The translations under genes and the position numbers were made by a program. Positions 54,851-64,000 of a stretch of DNA of 64,000 nt are shown piece by piece (within the stretch, counting starts at the first letter, position 1; each line of letters starts with the position of its first letter). The notes beneath the pieces were generated by a model. It saw only the letters and a list, made by a program, of their open reading frames with translations, was not told the DNA's origin and ran no database searches. The DNA is from Dipteris shenzhenensis (lineage: Eukaryota; Polypodiophyta; Polypodiopsida; Gleicheniales): NCBI GenBank assembly GCA_047967505.1, contig CM106540.1; one strand, written 5' to 3'.

Positions 54851-57800
54851 TAAGCAAGACAACATTGAACAAATTTTTTCTGGAGACAAAAACCATACAA
54901 GGCTATCTATGTGCACCACCCACAAGGGGTTGGGCACTTTTACGCTTGCAAAATAGCCAAAGATGAATACTATCAATGTATGTGCATTGTTCACCATAAT
55001 AGAAGAGGCCTTCACATGCATAATAGGTGAAGCACACAAAGCATACTCCATACTAGTGATGAGGGCCAGATATTCAACCATGTTATCAGTAGAGTCATAG
55101 CCAAGAAAATAGCATGGTAATTCATGAATGAAGAGGGAAATGAATGCCTAGATATATGTGAGCACCAGCCACCAATCACTCCCATGATCATGGGACTGAT
55201 ATGAAGTAGGCTAACAGAGCATGGGAGGGGCATAGCAATTGTTGACAAAGCCAACAAATGTCCTTGGATGCCCTAGCCTCACATCAAAATTATCCCATGA
55301 TTTGGCAGATGAGCTTGCCAATGTCATTCTTGATATTTTTGAGTATTCATAGATTTTAGACTCGACTGACCAACCCTTTTCATATTGGTTGGTGACAAGG
55401 TATGCCACCCTGCTATTTTCTTGAGGAATTGTTGCCCCAAAGGCACTGACTTGCATGCATCAGTATGTAGCTTTAGGTGAGTCTCAAGGATAGGCATCAT
55501 GATACATATCAATAGGTAGTTCATAGTCACAAATCATGAGGCACTTGTCAACGGTCGGCACAAGGTTAACATGCATTAGGTGATTATGGTATTTTCAGTC
55601 CAAGGTCCAACAGTGAACATATGGATGACATTCCACTCACATTTTTAGGCATGGTGACTTCAAACAGGAGTTCCTACCCACCCAGTCACATTCCACTCAC
55701 ATTTTTAGGCATGGTGGCTTCAAACTAGATTAGGCTAGGTCAAAGTCCTCCACAATGTCAAAGTCCCCAAAAATGTCCAAACAATGCCAAACTAAAAAAT
55801 ACGTTGAATTAAGGTTAATTGCATGCTAGGTTAGCTAATTCAATGTGTGCTGTGTTGACAAACGAGCACCACATAGGGCTACCAATTCAACACCCCCTTG
55901 CATTATTAATTCACCACCTTGGTGGGTTAAAAACCCAGTGTCCACTCTAATTCCATGCACGCTGAATTAAAAATCTATAACCTCTTGGCCAAAATATGAT
56001 GTGTTAATAGTTTGAATAGAACTCTGCCAAAAATTTTACATGGCTCCCTAGAACTATTTCCTAGCCTCTCTAGCTCCCTAACGCTTTATGAATTTTAGTT
56101 TTGAGAGCTCTGACAACTCCCTCAGTGACTTGTTCTGAATCTATTACTCATTTCGACCAAATGGAGTTTGGAACCTTCCAAGAAGGAACAACTAGCCTCG
56201 CTACCCCATCTACTAGTCTCACCACCCCTTACCAATAAAGAGCTCACTGTTAGGCCAGAACCTTAGCTGCAACCTCAAGAGTCAAGGTTATAGTCTACAA
56301 CACGGCCAGCTAAAAGTTGGAAGACTATTCTAGCTGCACCCCTATATATAAAACACTCTGTAACTACTATGGGCACGTCCCCTCTTAGATAGTAATGGCT
56401 ATAGAAGTCATCATACACTCCTCATTCCAATGCAAGACAAACTTGGACTTAAGGATGTTCTACCATAGCTATCAGTGCTACTAGGCCTACCATCACCCTG
56501 AAGTCCAGCCTTATCTCAAAGTAGTTGGGCTTATGCCCATGGTGAACCACCTTCTTACCTCGACCTCAAATTGGTAGGTGAATTCATGGACAACTTGAAC
56601 ATTGCTAAGTGACATCATTTATAGACGACGAGGGTGGGACCCACTACTTCCAGCTAAGCATTGATGTCATCATGGTAGTGTTCGGTTCTCTCGTGTTGGT
56701 TTAGCCATTCATGAAGGTGCATAACTTGGAGTCAAAGATCACACTGCTCAAGGACTAGGATGGCTGAAGGCACAAGGGTAGAATTCCCTTTCATGACATC
56801 AAGGTCTCATCATTCATCAAGCTGGCATGTGTCCTAGGGTTCCTATTAAATGTGGATATAGTGGACCACCATAACATAGTTGTTCCTAACCTTTTACTTT
56901 GACTATTGGATCCTATGTAATATTACACCAATTGGGCCGACTACCAATAGTGCCACAAGCCTATGCAGAAGGTCGAAAACCCCATGATCTTCATGCCATT
57001 AACCAACCACATTTTGGATGCCAAATGGCCTGTCGATAAATATGGAGCCACATACCACAATCCACACCACCCCCAACCAGTAGCTCTAGTCGTAGTCCCA
57101 CCCATCTGCACAATCGAAGAATAGGTGAAGTACGAATGGCAATGAGAGATATCCAAAGTTGCCAGCTACAGGGCTGAATTGATGGTCAAAAGAGCTAAAG
57201 AAAAGACAGTAGTAGCAGTCAACATACTCCAACCGGCATCTAAGGTAATCTCCAACAAAGGCTCCAATGCTCACGGGCGGTGCCCTCGACTGTTCAATCC
57301 ACTAAGAAGTAGATTGGGATTGCAGCAAAAAGAAGCAACACTACAGCAAGCCACGGCTGAGACCATTTGCAGCACGAGCTAAGCGCCTCAGGTGACAATA
57401 GCTTCAATGCCTGACACCTCACACAATGACAATGCTACAAAGGCCAACATGCATGATGAACTACAATTGCCTCACTATAGCGGAGCTCCCACAACGATGC
57501 TTTGTGCAGATACCATCTATGAGGGCATCTAACCAACAAGACAATGACTGGTGACCTATAGCTGCACAACAAGCAGCTTGCCAACGTCAAGCAACAACAG
57601 TCACGACCAAAGCTCCTCCACAACAAGGTGGCCTAGCCAACAGTGCTCCAGAAACCACCAACGTCTCCAAAGCTCACCTCAATGACCTTAGCAGTTCCAC
57701 CAATAACGAGGTAAATAACTCAGTGCTCAATGCCCAGAACATCCGACTCCACAGAGCAGTAACGACAACCCTTCCAACCATCAACGAGCTCTGGCAACCC

Positions 57801-58059
57801 CTGCAATGCCTCCAAGCCTCTAGCATCGATGACACAACCAGCTCCAAAACCATGACCACAAATGCCTACATCAACAACGAGTCTACCAACTATAACACAA
57901 GACGACTTTGCAAGCACCTGCAACATCCATGCTTAAGCAAAAGACCTTAAGCCAGTGGGGGCCCCTCGACGGCTCCTCCATGACAGTCAGTAGTAGCAGG
58001 TAGTAGATGGAGAAGGCAATGGAATCTTGAGGATTCTGTCAAAATTTATCAGGTCTCAT
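54851..58059. other. No recognisable gene
   Basis: The gag N-terminus and 5' LTR expected here for the gypsy element are absent. Many frames of 60-80 codons exist on both strands without family motifs. A small direct repeat CACATTCCACTCACATTTTTAGGCATGGTG(A/G)CTTCAAAC occurs at 55625-55720. 57290-57960 is Ala/Thr/Asn-rich in one frame, followed by AGTGGGGGCCCC (57954), which could be a polypurine-like remnant of another retroelement; this is weak. Confidence 0.4.
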
Positions 58060-58650
58060 CACACCCATGATTGGTTGACACATGGCAAGAGTTGGCCACA
58101 CACCTTGGATACCTTACCTGCCACATGGCAAATCACCCACCATCTTTTCCGCTAGGTCACCACAATAGTCTTACTACCACATAAGCATTGGCCACACGGG
58201 CAGTTTTATCCCCTCCGACCACATCAGTTGACCCCAAGGATTGCCACATTAGCATGCCCTATCCACTACCACATCATCACCTCTAGTGCCATGTCACCAT
58301 CCAACTACCATGTCAGCAGGCCAACTCACACTAGCCACATCGACACATGCCACATCACTGGCTTAGTCAATTATGCCACATCATCACCTGCCAAGAAGGC
58401 ATGTCCAATTATAGCAATTACCTAGTCACCTCTACCATGTCACCAATGCGATGTGGCACCCTCCATCACACTTATTGCCACATAGGCACACAACATGTGA
58501 CATAGAATGCACAATCGTCAGTGCCAACTAGGCACCCTTACCTCCTTCTAGGCATAGTTGCCTCTTCATAGTTACAGTTGTATTCTACATGTGACCTCCC
58601 ACTCTCATGTCACCACATGTGCCACATCATCATTTTGGCACTCTCTTGAG
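58060..58650. repeat. GCCACAT/CATGTCA word array
   Basis: Irregular repeats of GCCACATCA, CATGTCACCA and TGCCACATGG, complementary in style to 44920-45260. No gene. Confidence 0.55.
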
Positions 58651-59043
58651 ACAAAGATTTGGCACATATTTCAAATGGCCATATCTTTTGATCTGGAGGG
58701 AATTTCACAATGCTCCAAAAAGCAAAATTGCTCGCCAACTCGCGCTCTAGGCATTGAGGACCTTAGATTTGCCATCTGGCTTTTCCATAGTTTAGCATAA
58801 TCAAATCCTCTTCATCAAAACCACCTCTTGATCCATTATAGCATACGCAACACTTAAAATAAATAAAGATAAAATTCATTTATTGCATTTTACGATTGGA
58901 TGTGTAGTCTAACTGTAGACTATCACTGCCATAGAGGAGATACAACTCCACCAAGACAAGTAAGCCATTGCCACATTACCCGATTAGTTCCCACCAATGT
59001 CAGTCCTATCAGATCTATCATTGGTGTACACATTCATACATCT
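58651..59043. other. Flank of the copia element, no gene
   Basis: No coding signal is seen. The left edge of the copia LTR is placed at 59044 by alignment with the other copia LTR. Confidence 0.35.
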
Positions 59044-59357
59044 GACACCAGTTTAGTATGTAAAGAAAGAGGGAGAAAGATAGGAGACTCAAGTTCAGCT
59101 TTCTTCACAACACACAAAAGAGAGAGGACACAAGGTTGGAGGGTGAAGCCTTTCTTCACTTTTGCACACACAACAACTATACAATAGAAGAGGGAAATAC
59201 CCTATATGTCAAAACCTAGAATACGTGGTTCATATGTGAACCCAAACCAAAACATACGTGGTAGTCTAACTACACCACGAGTACAACTAACATAGACGGT
59301 GACATAAATGATAGTCATCCAGGAGATATGTCAGGGATAGAGCTTGATATCTCAACA
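59044..59357 (-). repeat. 3' LTR of the intact copia element
   Basis: On the minus strand it starts TGTTGAGATATCAAGCTCTA at 59357 after the polypurine tract GAGGGGGAG, and ends near ...AACTGGTGTCA. Similar to 5451-5800 in its start and in the CTTTCTCCCTCTTTC-like end. The outer boundary is approximate. Confidence 0.65.
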
Positions 59358-62300
59358 CTCCCCCTCAAGCTCAAATCCATCTCACGTACACCAAGCAAGC
59401 TCCTAAATCTGCGAAGCTTCTCGGTACCCAATGCCTTCGTAAAGATATCAGCCACCTGCTCCTCAGTGCTGACATAGACAAGATCAATCTCACCAGCTAG
59501 AACCTTCTCTCTCACAAAGTGATAATGCACCTCAATGTGCTTCGTTCTAGCATGATAAACTGGGTTATTAGCAAGCATGATGCTGCTAATGTTGTCACAA
59601 TGAATGACAACTGCTGCATGAACTGACTGTCCCATATCTGCAAGTAGCTTCCGTAACCAAGCTACCTCACATGCAGCCATTGCTGCACCCCTGTACTCAG
59701 CCTCTGTGCTCGACAAGGCAACTGTTGGCTGCTTCTTGCTGCTCCAACTGATGGCACCACTCCCAAGGGAAAACATAAAACCACTAGTAGATCTCCTGTC
59801 TGAGACACTACCAGCCCAGTCAGCATCTGTGTATCCATGTACCTGTAATGCACAGCCAGCTTCATAAAACAGTCCATAATGCAATGTGGACTTCACATAC
59901 CGCAGTATGCGCCTAGCCGCATCCAAATGTGGCTTCCTCGGTGCCTGCATAAACTGACTCACCAGCCCCACAGCATAGCTCAAATCTGGTCTGGTTATAG
60001 TCATGTAAATCAAGCTACCTACTATGCGCCTGTACATAGTAATATCTTCAAGAAGCTCACCTGTTTCTGCATTGAGCTTCACATTCTGCTCCAATGGAAC
60101 AGAAATAGGCTTACAGCCTGTCATCCCATATTTGGACAGCATGTCCAAACCGTATTGCCTTTGCAACAGCCATATCCCACTCGGGGATCTAATAACCTCA
60201 ATGCCCAAGAAGTAACGCAGCTCTCCCAAATCCTTCATCTCAAATTTCTGCTTCAACAGCAGCTTCACTTCATTAATGTCTGCATCACTATCACCTGTAA
60301 TAATCAAGTCATCAACATAGATGACTATAAGCACAATCCCTCTGTTTGTCCTTTTCACATAAAGTGAAAAATCTGAATTGGAAATCTGAAATCCAATAGT
60401 GACAAGATATTGCCCTATCTTGTCTGACCATGCCCTCGGCGCCTGTTTTAAGCCATACAAGGCTTTGCGCAACCTGCATACAAAATCGGGGTGTGCATTA
60501 TCCTCATAACCTTCTGGCTGCATCATATAAACCTCTTCCTGCAAGTCACCATGCAAGAAGGCATTTTTCACATCCATCTGATGCAAAGACCATCCCTTTG
60601 CAGCAGCCATAGCAATTACTGCTCTCACGGTTGCCATCCTTGCAACTGGGCTGAAAGTTTCCTCATAGTCAATTCCATATGTCTGTGCAAAACCTTTGGC
60701 AACCAATCTTGCCTTGTACCTGCTAACAGACCCATCAGCATTGTGCTTTACTTTGTAAACCCACTTGCAGCCAATAGCCTTCTTATCATGAGGCAAAGGC
60801 ATCAAATCCCAAGTGTGGTTTGCATCCAAGGCAGCCATCTCTTCATCCATAGCTGCTTCCCAATTTTTATGCCCTGCTGCATCCTCAAAACATGTGGGCT
60901 CTGGCTCCTCTAGAACCTTGACCATATAAGCATAGTGATGTGCTGTATACCCATCATATCTCAGCCTGTCAACTGGATACTTAATACGAGTGGACCTCCG
61001 TACAACTGGATCAGTTGCAGGAGTCTTTAAATCATGTCTGCTTTTCCTTGCACCAGGTGTAACAACAGAAGGAATCCCAAGTTCCTCATCAAGGCTTATT
61101 TCAGAGCCGCTTGACTCTCCATCAACATGAGAGCTACCAGCAGACACATCAAACACTGGAGCATGGTCCACTTTTTCTTTTCCCTTATGTGATACCTGCA
61201 CAACACTATCAGGGCTGCCATGTGACGATTCACTAGATCTCAATCTCCCTGTCCATGCATTAGATCCACTAGTAGAGGACTCTCTGGGTCCACTCAAGGC
61301 TTGAGATTGCTGCTCTGCATTTATTGCAGCATTCCCATTTCCTGCATCTGCATCTCCTACCATAACAGTTGGTGCATACCAGCTGCTCATTTCATCAAAA
61401 ACAACATCTCTGCTCACTTGCATTTTGCGGGTGGAAGGGTTATAACAGCGATACCCTTTCTGATGCTGAGCATATCCAATAAAGATGCATTTTTCTGCCT
61501 TTGGATCCAGCTTTGTTCTCTTCTCATCAGGAACATGAACATAAGCTATGCAACCAAATACCTTCAAGTGAGAAATATCTGGTTTTTGGCCTGTATACAT
61601 TTCTTCAGGCGTCATGCCATGGACAGCTGCAGTGGGGGTTCTGCTCATAATATAAACAGCAGTTGCTACTGCTTCAGCCCAAAAATAATCAGGCATGTTT
61701 TTCTCATTTAGGATCGCCCGTCCTACTTCTGCAATATGCCTGTTCTTCCTTTCTGCAACCCCATTCTGCTGAGGGGTAGACCTGCATGAGTACTTCCTTT
61801 GAATTCCCTGTTCTTTCAGATATTCACAAAATTCTTCTGAAAAGTACTCTCCCCCTCCATCAGATCTTAGCACTTTAATATGCACACCTTTCTCTTTTTC
61901 AACCATGGCCTTAAAAACCTTGAAGTGGCTGAACACTTCACTTTTGTGCTTCATAAAATAAATCCACACCTTCCTAGTGTAGTCATCAATAAACGTCACA
62001 TAATAATGGCATCCACCAATAGAAGCAGCTTTGGTTGTCCAAACATCTGAATGGATCACTTCCAAAGGTCTTTTGCTCACCTTAGCATTTTTGGGAAATG
62101 CATGTCTGGCCTGCTTACCCATTTGGCATGCTTCACATACCTTTTGCATTCCCTCAACTCTGAATTTAGGCAAACCTGCAACAATGTTTTTCGTTTGCAT
62201 AGATTTCAGCCTTTGTATATTCACATGCCCAATGCGCTTGTGCCATATCTCAATATCTGCAATGACACCTCTCCCATGCGCAAACATAGCAGCTTTCACC

Positions 62301-63670
62301 TCAGGCATATCAACATCCAAGGTGAACATTCTTCCATTTTTGTTGCCTTTCGCAACCAAGCGGCATTTATTTTTCAGGTCTTCAACGAAGCATCCATCAG
62401 GATTAAATCTAACCTGCAGACCTTGCTCAACCATCTGGCCAACTGAAACCAGGTTCTTAGTGATTTTTGAAACATGAAGTACATCTGCCAAGTACTTTGT
62501 TTTGCCATCCTGCATAGCCAATGGCACTTTACCAACCTGCGTAATTGGGTGCGCAGTATCATCACCTGTTTCAACATAACCTGGCTTATCCAAATTTTTG
62601 ACATCATGAAACCACTCACCATGACTGGTCATGTGGTTAGAGGCACCTGAATCAACATACCAAACATCATTGCAAGCTGCAGCATCTCCTGACATGGAGT
62701 TAACCATATGCTGCATCACAAAAAGGTGCTCATTTCTGTCGTCACCATGCCCACTTGATGATGCATAGTTGCTTTGCTGCAACTTTCCACTTTTGATGTC
62801 ATTCTGCTTTTTATAGCATGTATTCTCCTTGTGTCCAGGCTTTCCACAATAATAGCATTCTGTGCTGCTATTTACTTGCTGGTTCCTTTGCCATGAACCA
62901 CGGCCTCTTTGGCTCCCCCTGCCTCTAGAACTACCACGTCCTCCTCCATAGGACTGGTTTTCCTGTTGTTGCTGTTGGTTCTGATTTCCTGCACGGCCTC
63001 CAGAACGGCCTCTTCCTCTACCCCTGCCTCTACCTGTATTCGAGTAGAAAGCAGTCTCTTGAGAAGTTGAGGTGGCTGAACCACCATTCCTTTGCTCTTC
63101 ACTCAGCAAGAGAGCAATAAGTTCCTGAAAATCAGGAAATGTTTCACGGACTCCAATGGATGTCCGAAATTGTGCATAATCTTTCCCAAGACCATTCAAG
63201 GTCACGGACACTAAGTCCTCATCATCAACAGGTGCTCCAATGGAGGCAAGAGAATCTGCAAGGCCTTTCACCTTCAAGGAATACTCATTTATATTCAGAT
63301 TTTTCCTTTGCACATTGTGCAACTCCTGCTTTAGCTGCATCTTTCGTGCTTTGGTATTTGTGCTATACAGCTTCACCAATGTATCCCATGCTTCCTTAGG
63401 CGTCTCTAGATCCTGTATATGCACAATCATAGAATCTGAAATGCTAACAGATAGCCAATACAAGCATTTTCTGGCTTTTTCATGCCATTCCTTAAAGGCC
63501 TTCAATTCAGCAGGAGTGGGAGCAGTACCCAAAACTGGTTCTGCAGTTTCACCACTGATGTAATCCCAAACTCCCTTTCCCATAAGGAAGTTTGTCATCC
63601 TGAACTTCCATGCTTGGAAGTTGTTCTTGTCAAGCTTCTCACTGACAATGGTAGACAGATTCTCAGACAT
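59315..63670 (-). CDS. Ty1/copia Gag-Pol polyprotein, uninterrupted
   Basis: 1451 codons from the ATG at 63670 (MSENLSTIVSEKLDKNNFQA); the frame extends nine codons upstream only to a TTG. Domains by approximate residue: gag 1-200 (NFQAWKFRMTNFLMGKGVWD), Gly/Arg/Gln-rich linker 210-265, CCHC knuckle CYYCGKPGHKENTC near 270, protease WYVDSGASNHMT near 340, GAG pre-integrase IWHKRIGHVNIQRLKS near 472, integrase 540-650 (HSDVW, RSDGGGEYF, NGVAERKNRH), RT 940-1190 (GCKWVYKVKHNADGSVSRYK, YVDDLIITG), RNase H 1290-1440 (KKQPTVALSSTEAEYRGAAM, VADIFTKALGTEKL). The last codons run 43 bp into the 3' LTR. No stop or frameshift, so it may be active. Domain order protease-integrase-RT defines copia. The truncated copy at 4680-5800 is a relative. 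Confidence 0.95.
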   Translation of the reverse strand: MSENLSTIVSEKLDKNNFQAWKFRMTNFLMGKGVWDYISGETAEPVLGTAPTPAELKAFKEWHEKARKCLYWLSVSISDSMIVHIQDLETPKEAWDTLVKLYSTNTKARKMQLKQELHNVQRKNLNINEYSLKVKGLADSLASIGAPVDDEDLVSVTLNGLGKDYAQFRTSIGVRETFPDFQELIALLLSEEQRNGGSATSTSQETAFYSNTGRGRGRGRGRSGGRAGNQNQQQQQENQSYGGGRGSSRGRGSQRGRGSWQRNQQVNSSTECYYCGKPGHKENTCYKKQNDIKSGKLQQSNYASSSGHGDDRNEHLFVMQHMVNSMSGDAAACNDVWYVDSGASNHMTSHGEWFHDVKNLDKPGYVETGDDTAHPITQVGKVPLAMQDGKTKYLADVLHVSKITKNLVSVGQMVEQGLQVRFNPDGCFVEDLKNKCRLVAKGNKNGRMFTLDVDMPEVKAAMFAHGRGVIADIEIWHKRIGHVNIQRLKSMQTKNIVAGLPKFRVEGMQKVCEACQMGKQARHAFPKNAKVSKRPLEVIHSDVWTTKAASIGGCHYYVTFIDDYTRKVWIYFMKHKSEVFSHFKVFKAMVEKEKGVHIKVLRSDGGGEYFSEEFCEYLKEQGIQRKYSCRSTPQQNGVAERKNRHIAEVGRAILNEKNMPDYFWAEAVATAVYIMSRTPTAAVHGMTPEEMYTGQKPDISHLKVFGCIAYVHVPDEKRTKLDPKAEKCIFIGYAQHQKGYRCYNPSTRKMQVSRDVVFDEMSSWYAPTVMVGDADAGNGNAAINAEQQSQALSGPRESSTSGSNAWTGRLRSSESSHGSPDSVVQVSHKGKEKVDHAPVFDVSAGSSHVDGESSGSEISLDEELGIPSVVTPGARKSRHDLKTPATDPVVRRSTRIKYPVDRLRYDGYTAHHYAYMVKVLEEPEPTCFEDAAGHKNWEAAMDEEMAALDANHTWDLMPLPHDKKAIGCKWVYKVKHNADGSVSRYKARLVAKGFAQTYGIDYEETFSPVARMATVRAVIAMAAAKGWSLHQMDVKNAFLHGDLQEEVYMMQPEGYEDNAHPDFVCRLRKALYGLKQAPRAWSDKIGQYLVTIGFQISNSDFSLYVKRTNRGIVLIVIYVDDLIITGDSDADINEVKLLLKQKFEMKDLGELRYFLGIEVIRSPSGIWLLQRQYGLDMLSKYGMTGCKPISVPLEQNVKLNAETGELLEDITMYRRIVGSLIYMTITRPDLSYAVGLVSQFMQAPRKPHLDAARRILRYVKSTLHYGLFYEAGCALQVHGYTDADWAGSVSDRRSTSGFMFSLGSGAISWSSKKQPTVALSSTEAEYRGAAMAACEVAWLRKLLADMGQSVHAAVVIHCDNISSIMLANNPVYHARTKHIEVHYHFVREKVLAGEIDLVYVSTEEQVADIFTKALGTEKLRRFRSLLGVREMDLSLRGSVEISSSIPDISPG

Positions 63671-64000
63671 TTTACAAATCACGAATTGCAACAGCAACCT
63701 GTAAACACAGCAAATGCCTCACAAGGGCAGATCTGCAACACTGACGAAAGTGGTATTTCACCACACAGTCACTTCCTAGTGACGATTTTGCATCAACAGG
63801 CAACAGGCATGAATCTGCAACTCCCAATATCTCTGCACATAGGCATACGATGCAATTTCTGTGGCACCTTTCCACCGACTAGCCGCGCGGTGGTCGCACA
63901 GCAAAAACAGGGCCTTTATCTGAGTGCCTGCGAAGAACTTCCGCCCTCAAAACGGGCCCCGAAATGGCCTCAAATCAGAAAAATAAAGTCACCAAGGGCT
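63671..64000 (-). other. 5' leader of the copia element
   Basis: No LTR start (TGTTGAGATATC) or initiator-tRNA primer site is found up to the window end, so the 5' LTR lies beyond the right edge. No other gene is seen. Confidence 0.5.

Noticed and set aside
54851-58059. 5' LTR or gag of the 50.9-54.85 kb gypsy element
   Set aside because: No repeat of the 49.9-50.87 kb LTR-like region and no gag core motif was found; the element appears truncated.
59879-63563. Plus-strand open frames of 80-160 codons within the copia element
   Set aside because: Antisense shadows of the long minus-strand polyprotein; no motifs.

Overview
This is a nuclear window from a land plant with a large, repeat-rich genome. 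The evidence is TTTAGGG plant-type telomere motifs inside a satellite, several Ty1/copia and Ty3/gypsy LTR retrotransposons, a CACTA (En/Spm) transposon with plant-type TNP2 and Ptta/En/Spm genes, and one plant TSPO/MBR-like gene with a long organelle-targeting-like N-terminus. The clade cannot be fixed from sequence alone. Only two long open genes look intact: the TSPO-like gene (29871-30662, minus) and a copia polyprotein (59315-63670, minus). Almost everything else is nested or decayed mobile DNA.

Layout. 1-4679: gag end, long leader with a 1.7-kb homopurine tract, tRNA-Asp-type primer site and one 1.1-kb LTR of a Ty3/gypsy element, inserted into a copia RT/RNase H pseudogene (4680-5450) that keeps its own 3' LTR (5451-5800). 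6320-13000: exon-like pieces of an unknown minus-strand gene, broken by a gag-only LTR element (6873-8977) and an internally deleted copia element (9026-12870, perfect 5-bp target duplication GTCCT). 13564-23764: a 10.2-kb CACTA element, target duplication TAA, inserted in a GCTAATA minisatellite. It has divergent transposase genes separated by a 3.2-kb self-complementary array. 24019-25800: a decayed unknown gene with a Cys/His finger. 26-33 kb: mostly featureless DNA around TSPO.

33131-46183 is the most interesting object. It is a putative 13.05-kb DNA transposon with 29-bp terminal inverted repeats (27/29) and a possible 4-bp target duplication AGAA. Clusters of a perfect 18-bp palindrome (ATACCTCGATCGAGGTAT) lie near both ends. 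It carries two convergent genes, a RING-like/coiled-coil protein (plus) and a DDE-like transposase of a family I cannot name (minus). A roughly 20-copy satellite containing telomere repeats sits between them. I infer that the palindromes are binding sites or regulatory sites for an element-encoded protein.

46371-49640 is a second, inverted and older copy of the leftmost gypsy family. 49900-54850 is a truncated gypsy gag-pol. 54851-59043 has no recognisable gene. 59044-64000 is the near-complete copia element, whose 5' LTR lies outside the window. Across unrelated decayed genes the premature stops are mostly TAG, as expected if CAG codons are lost by deamination of CHG-methylated cytosine.
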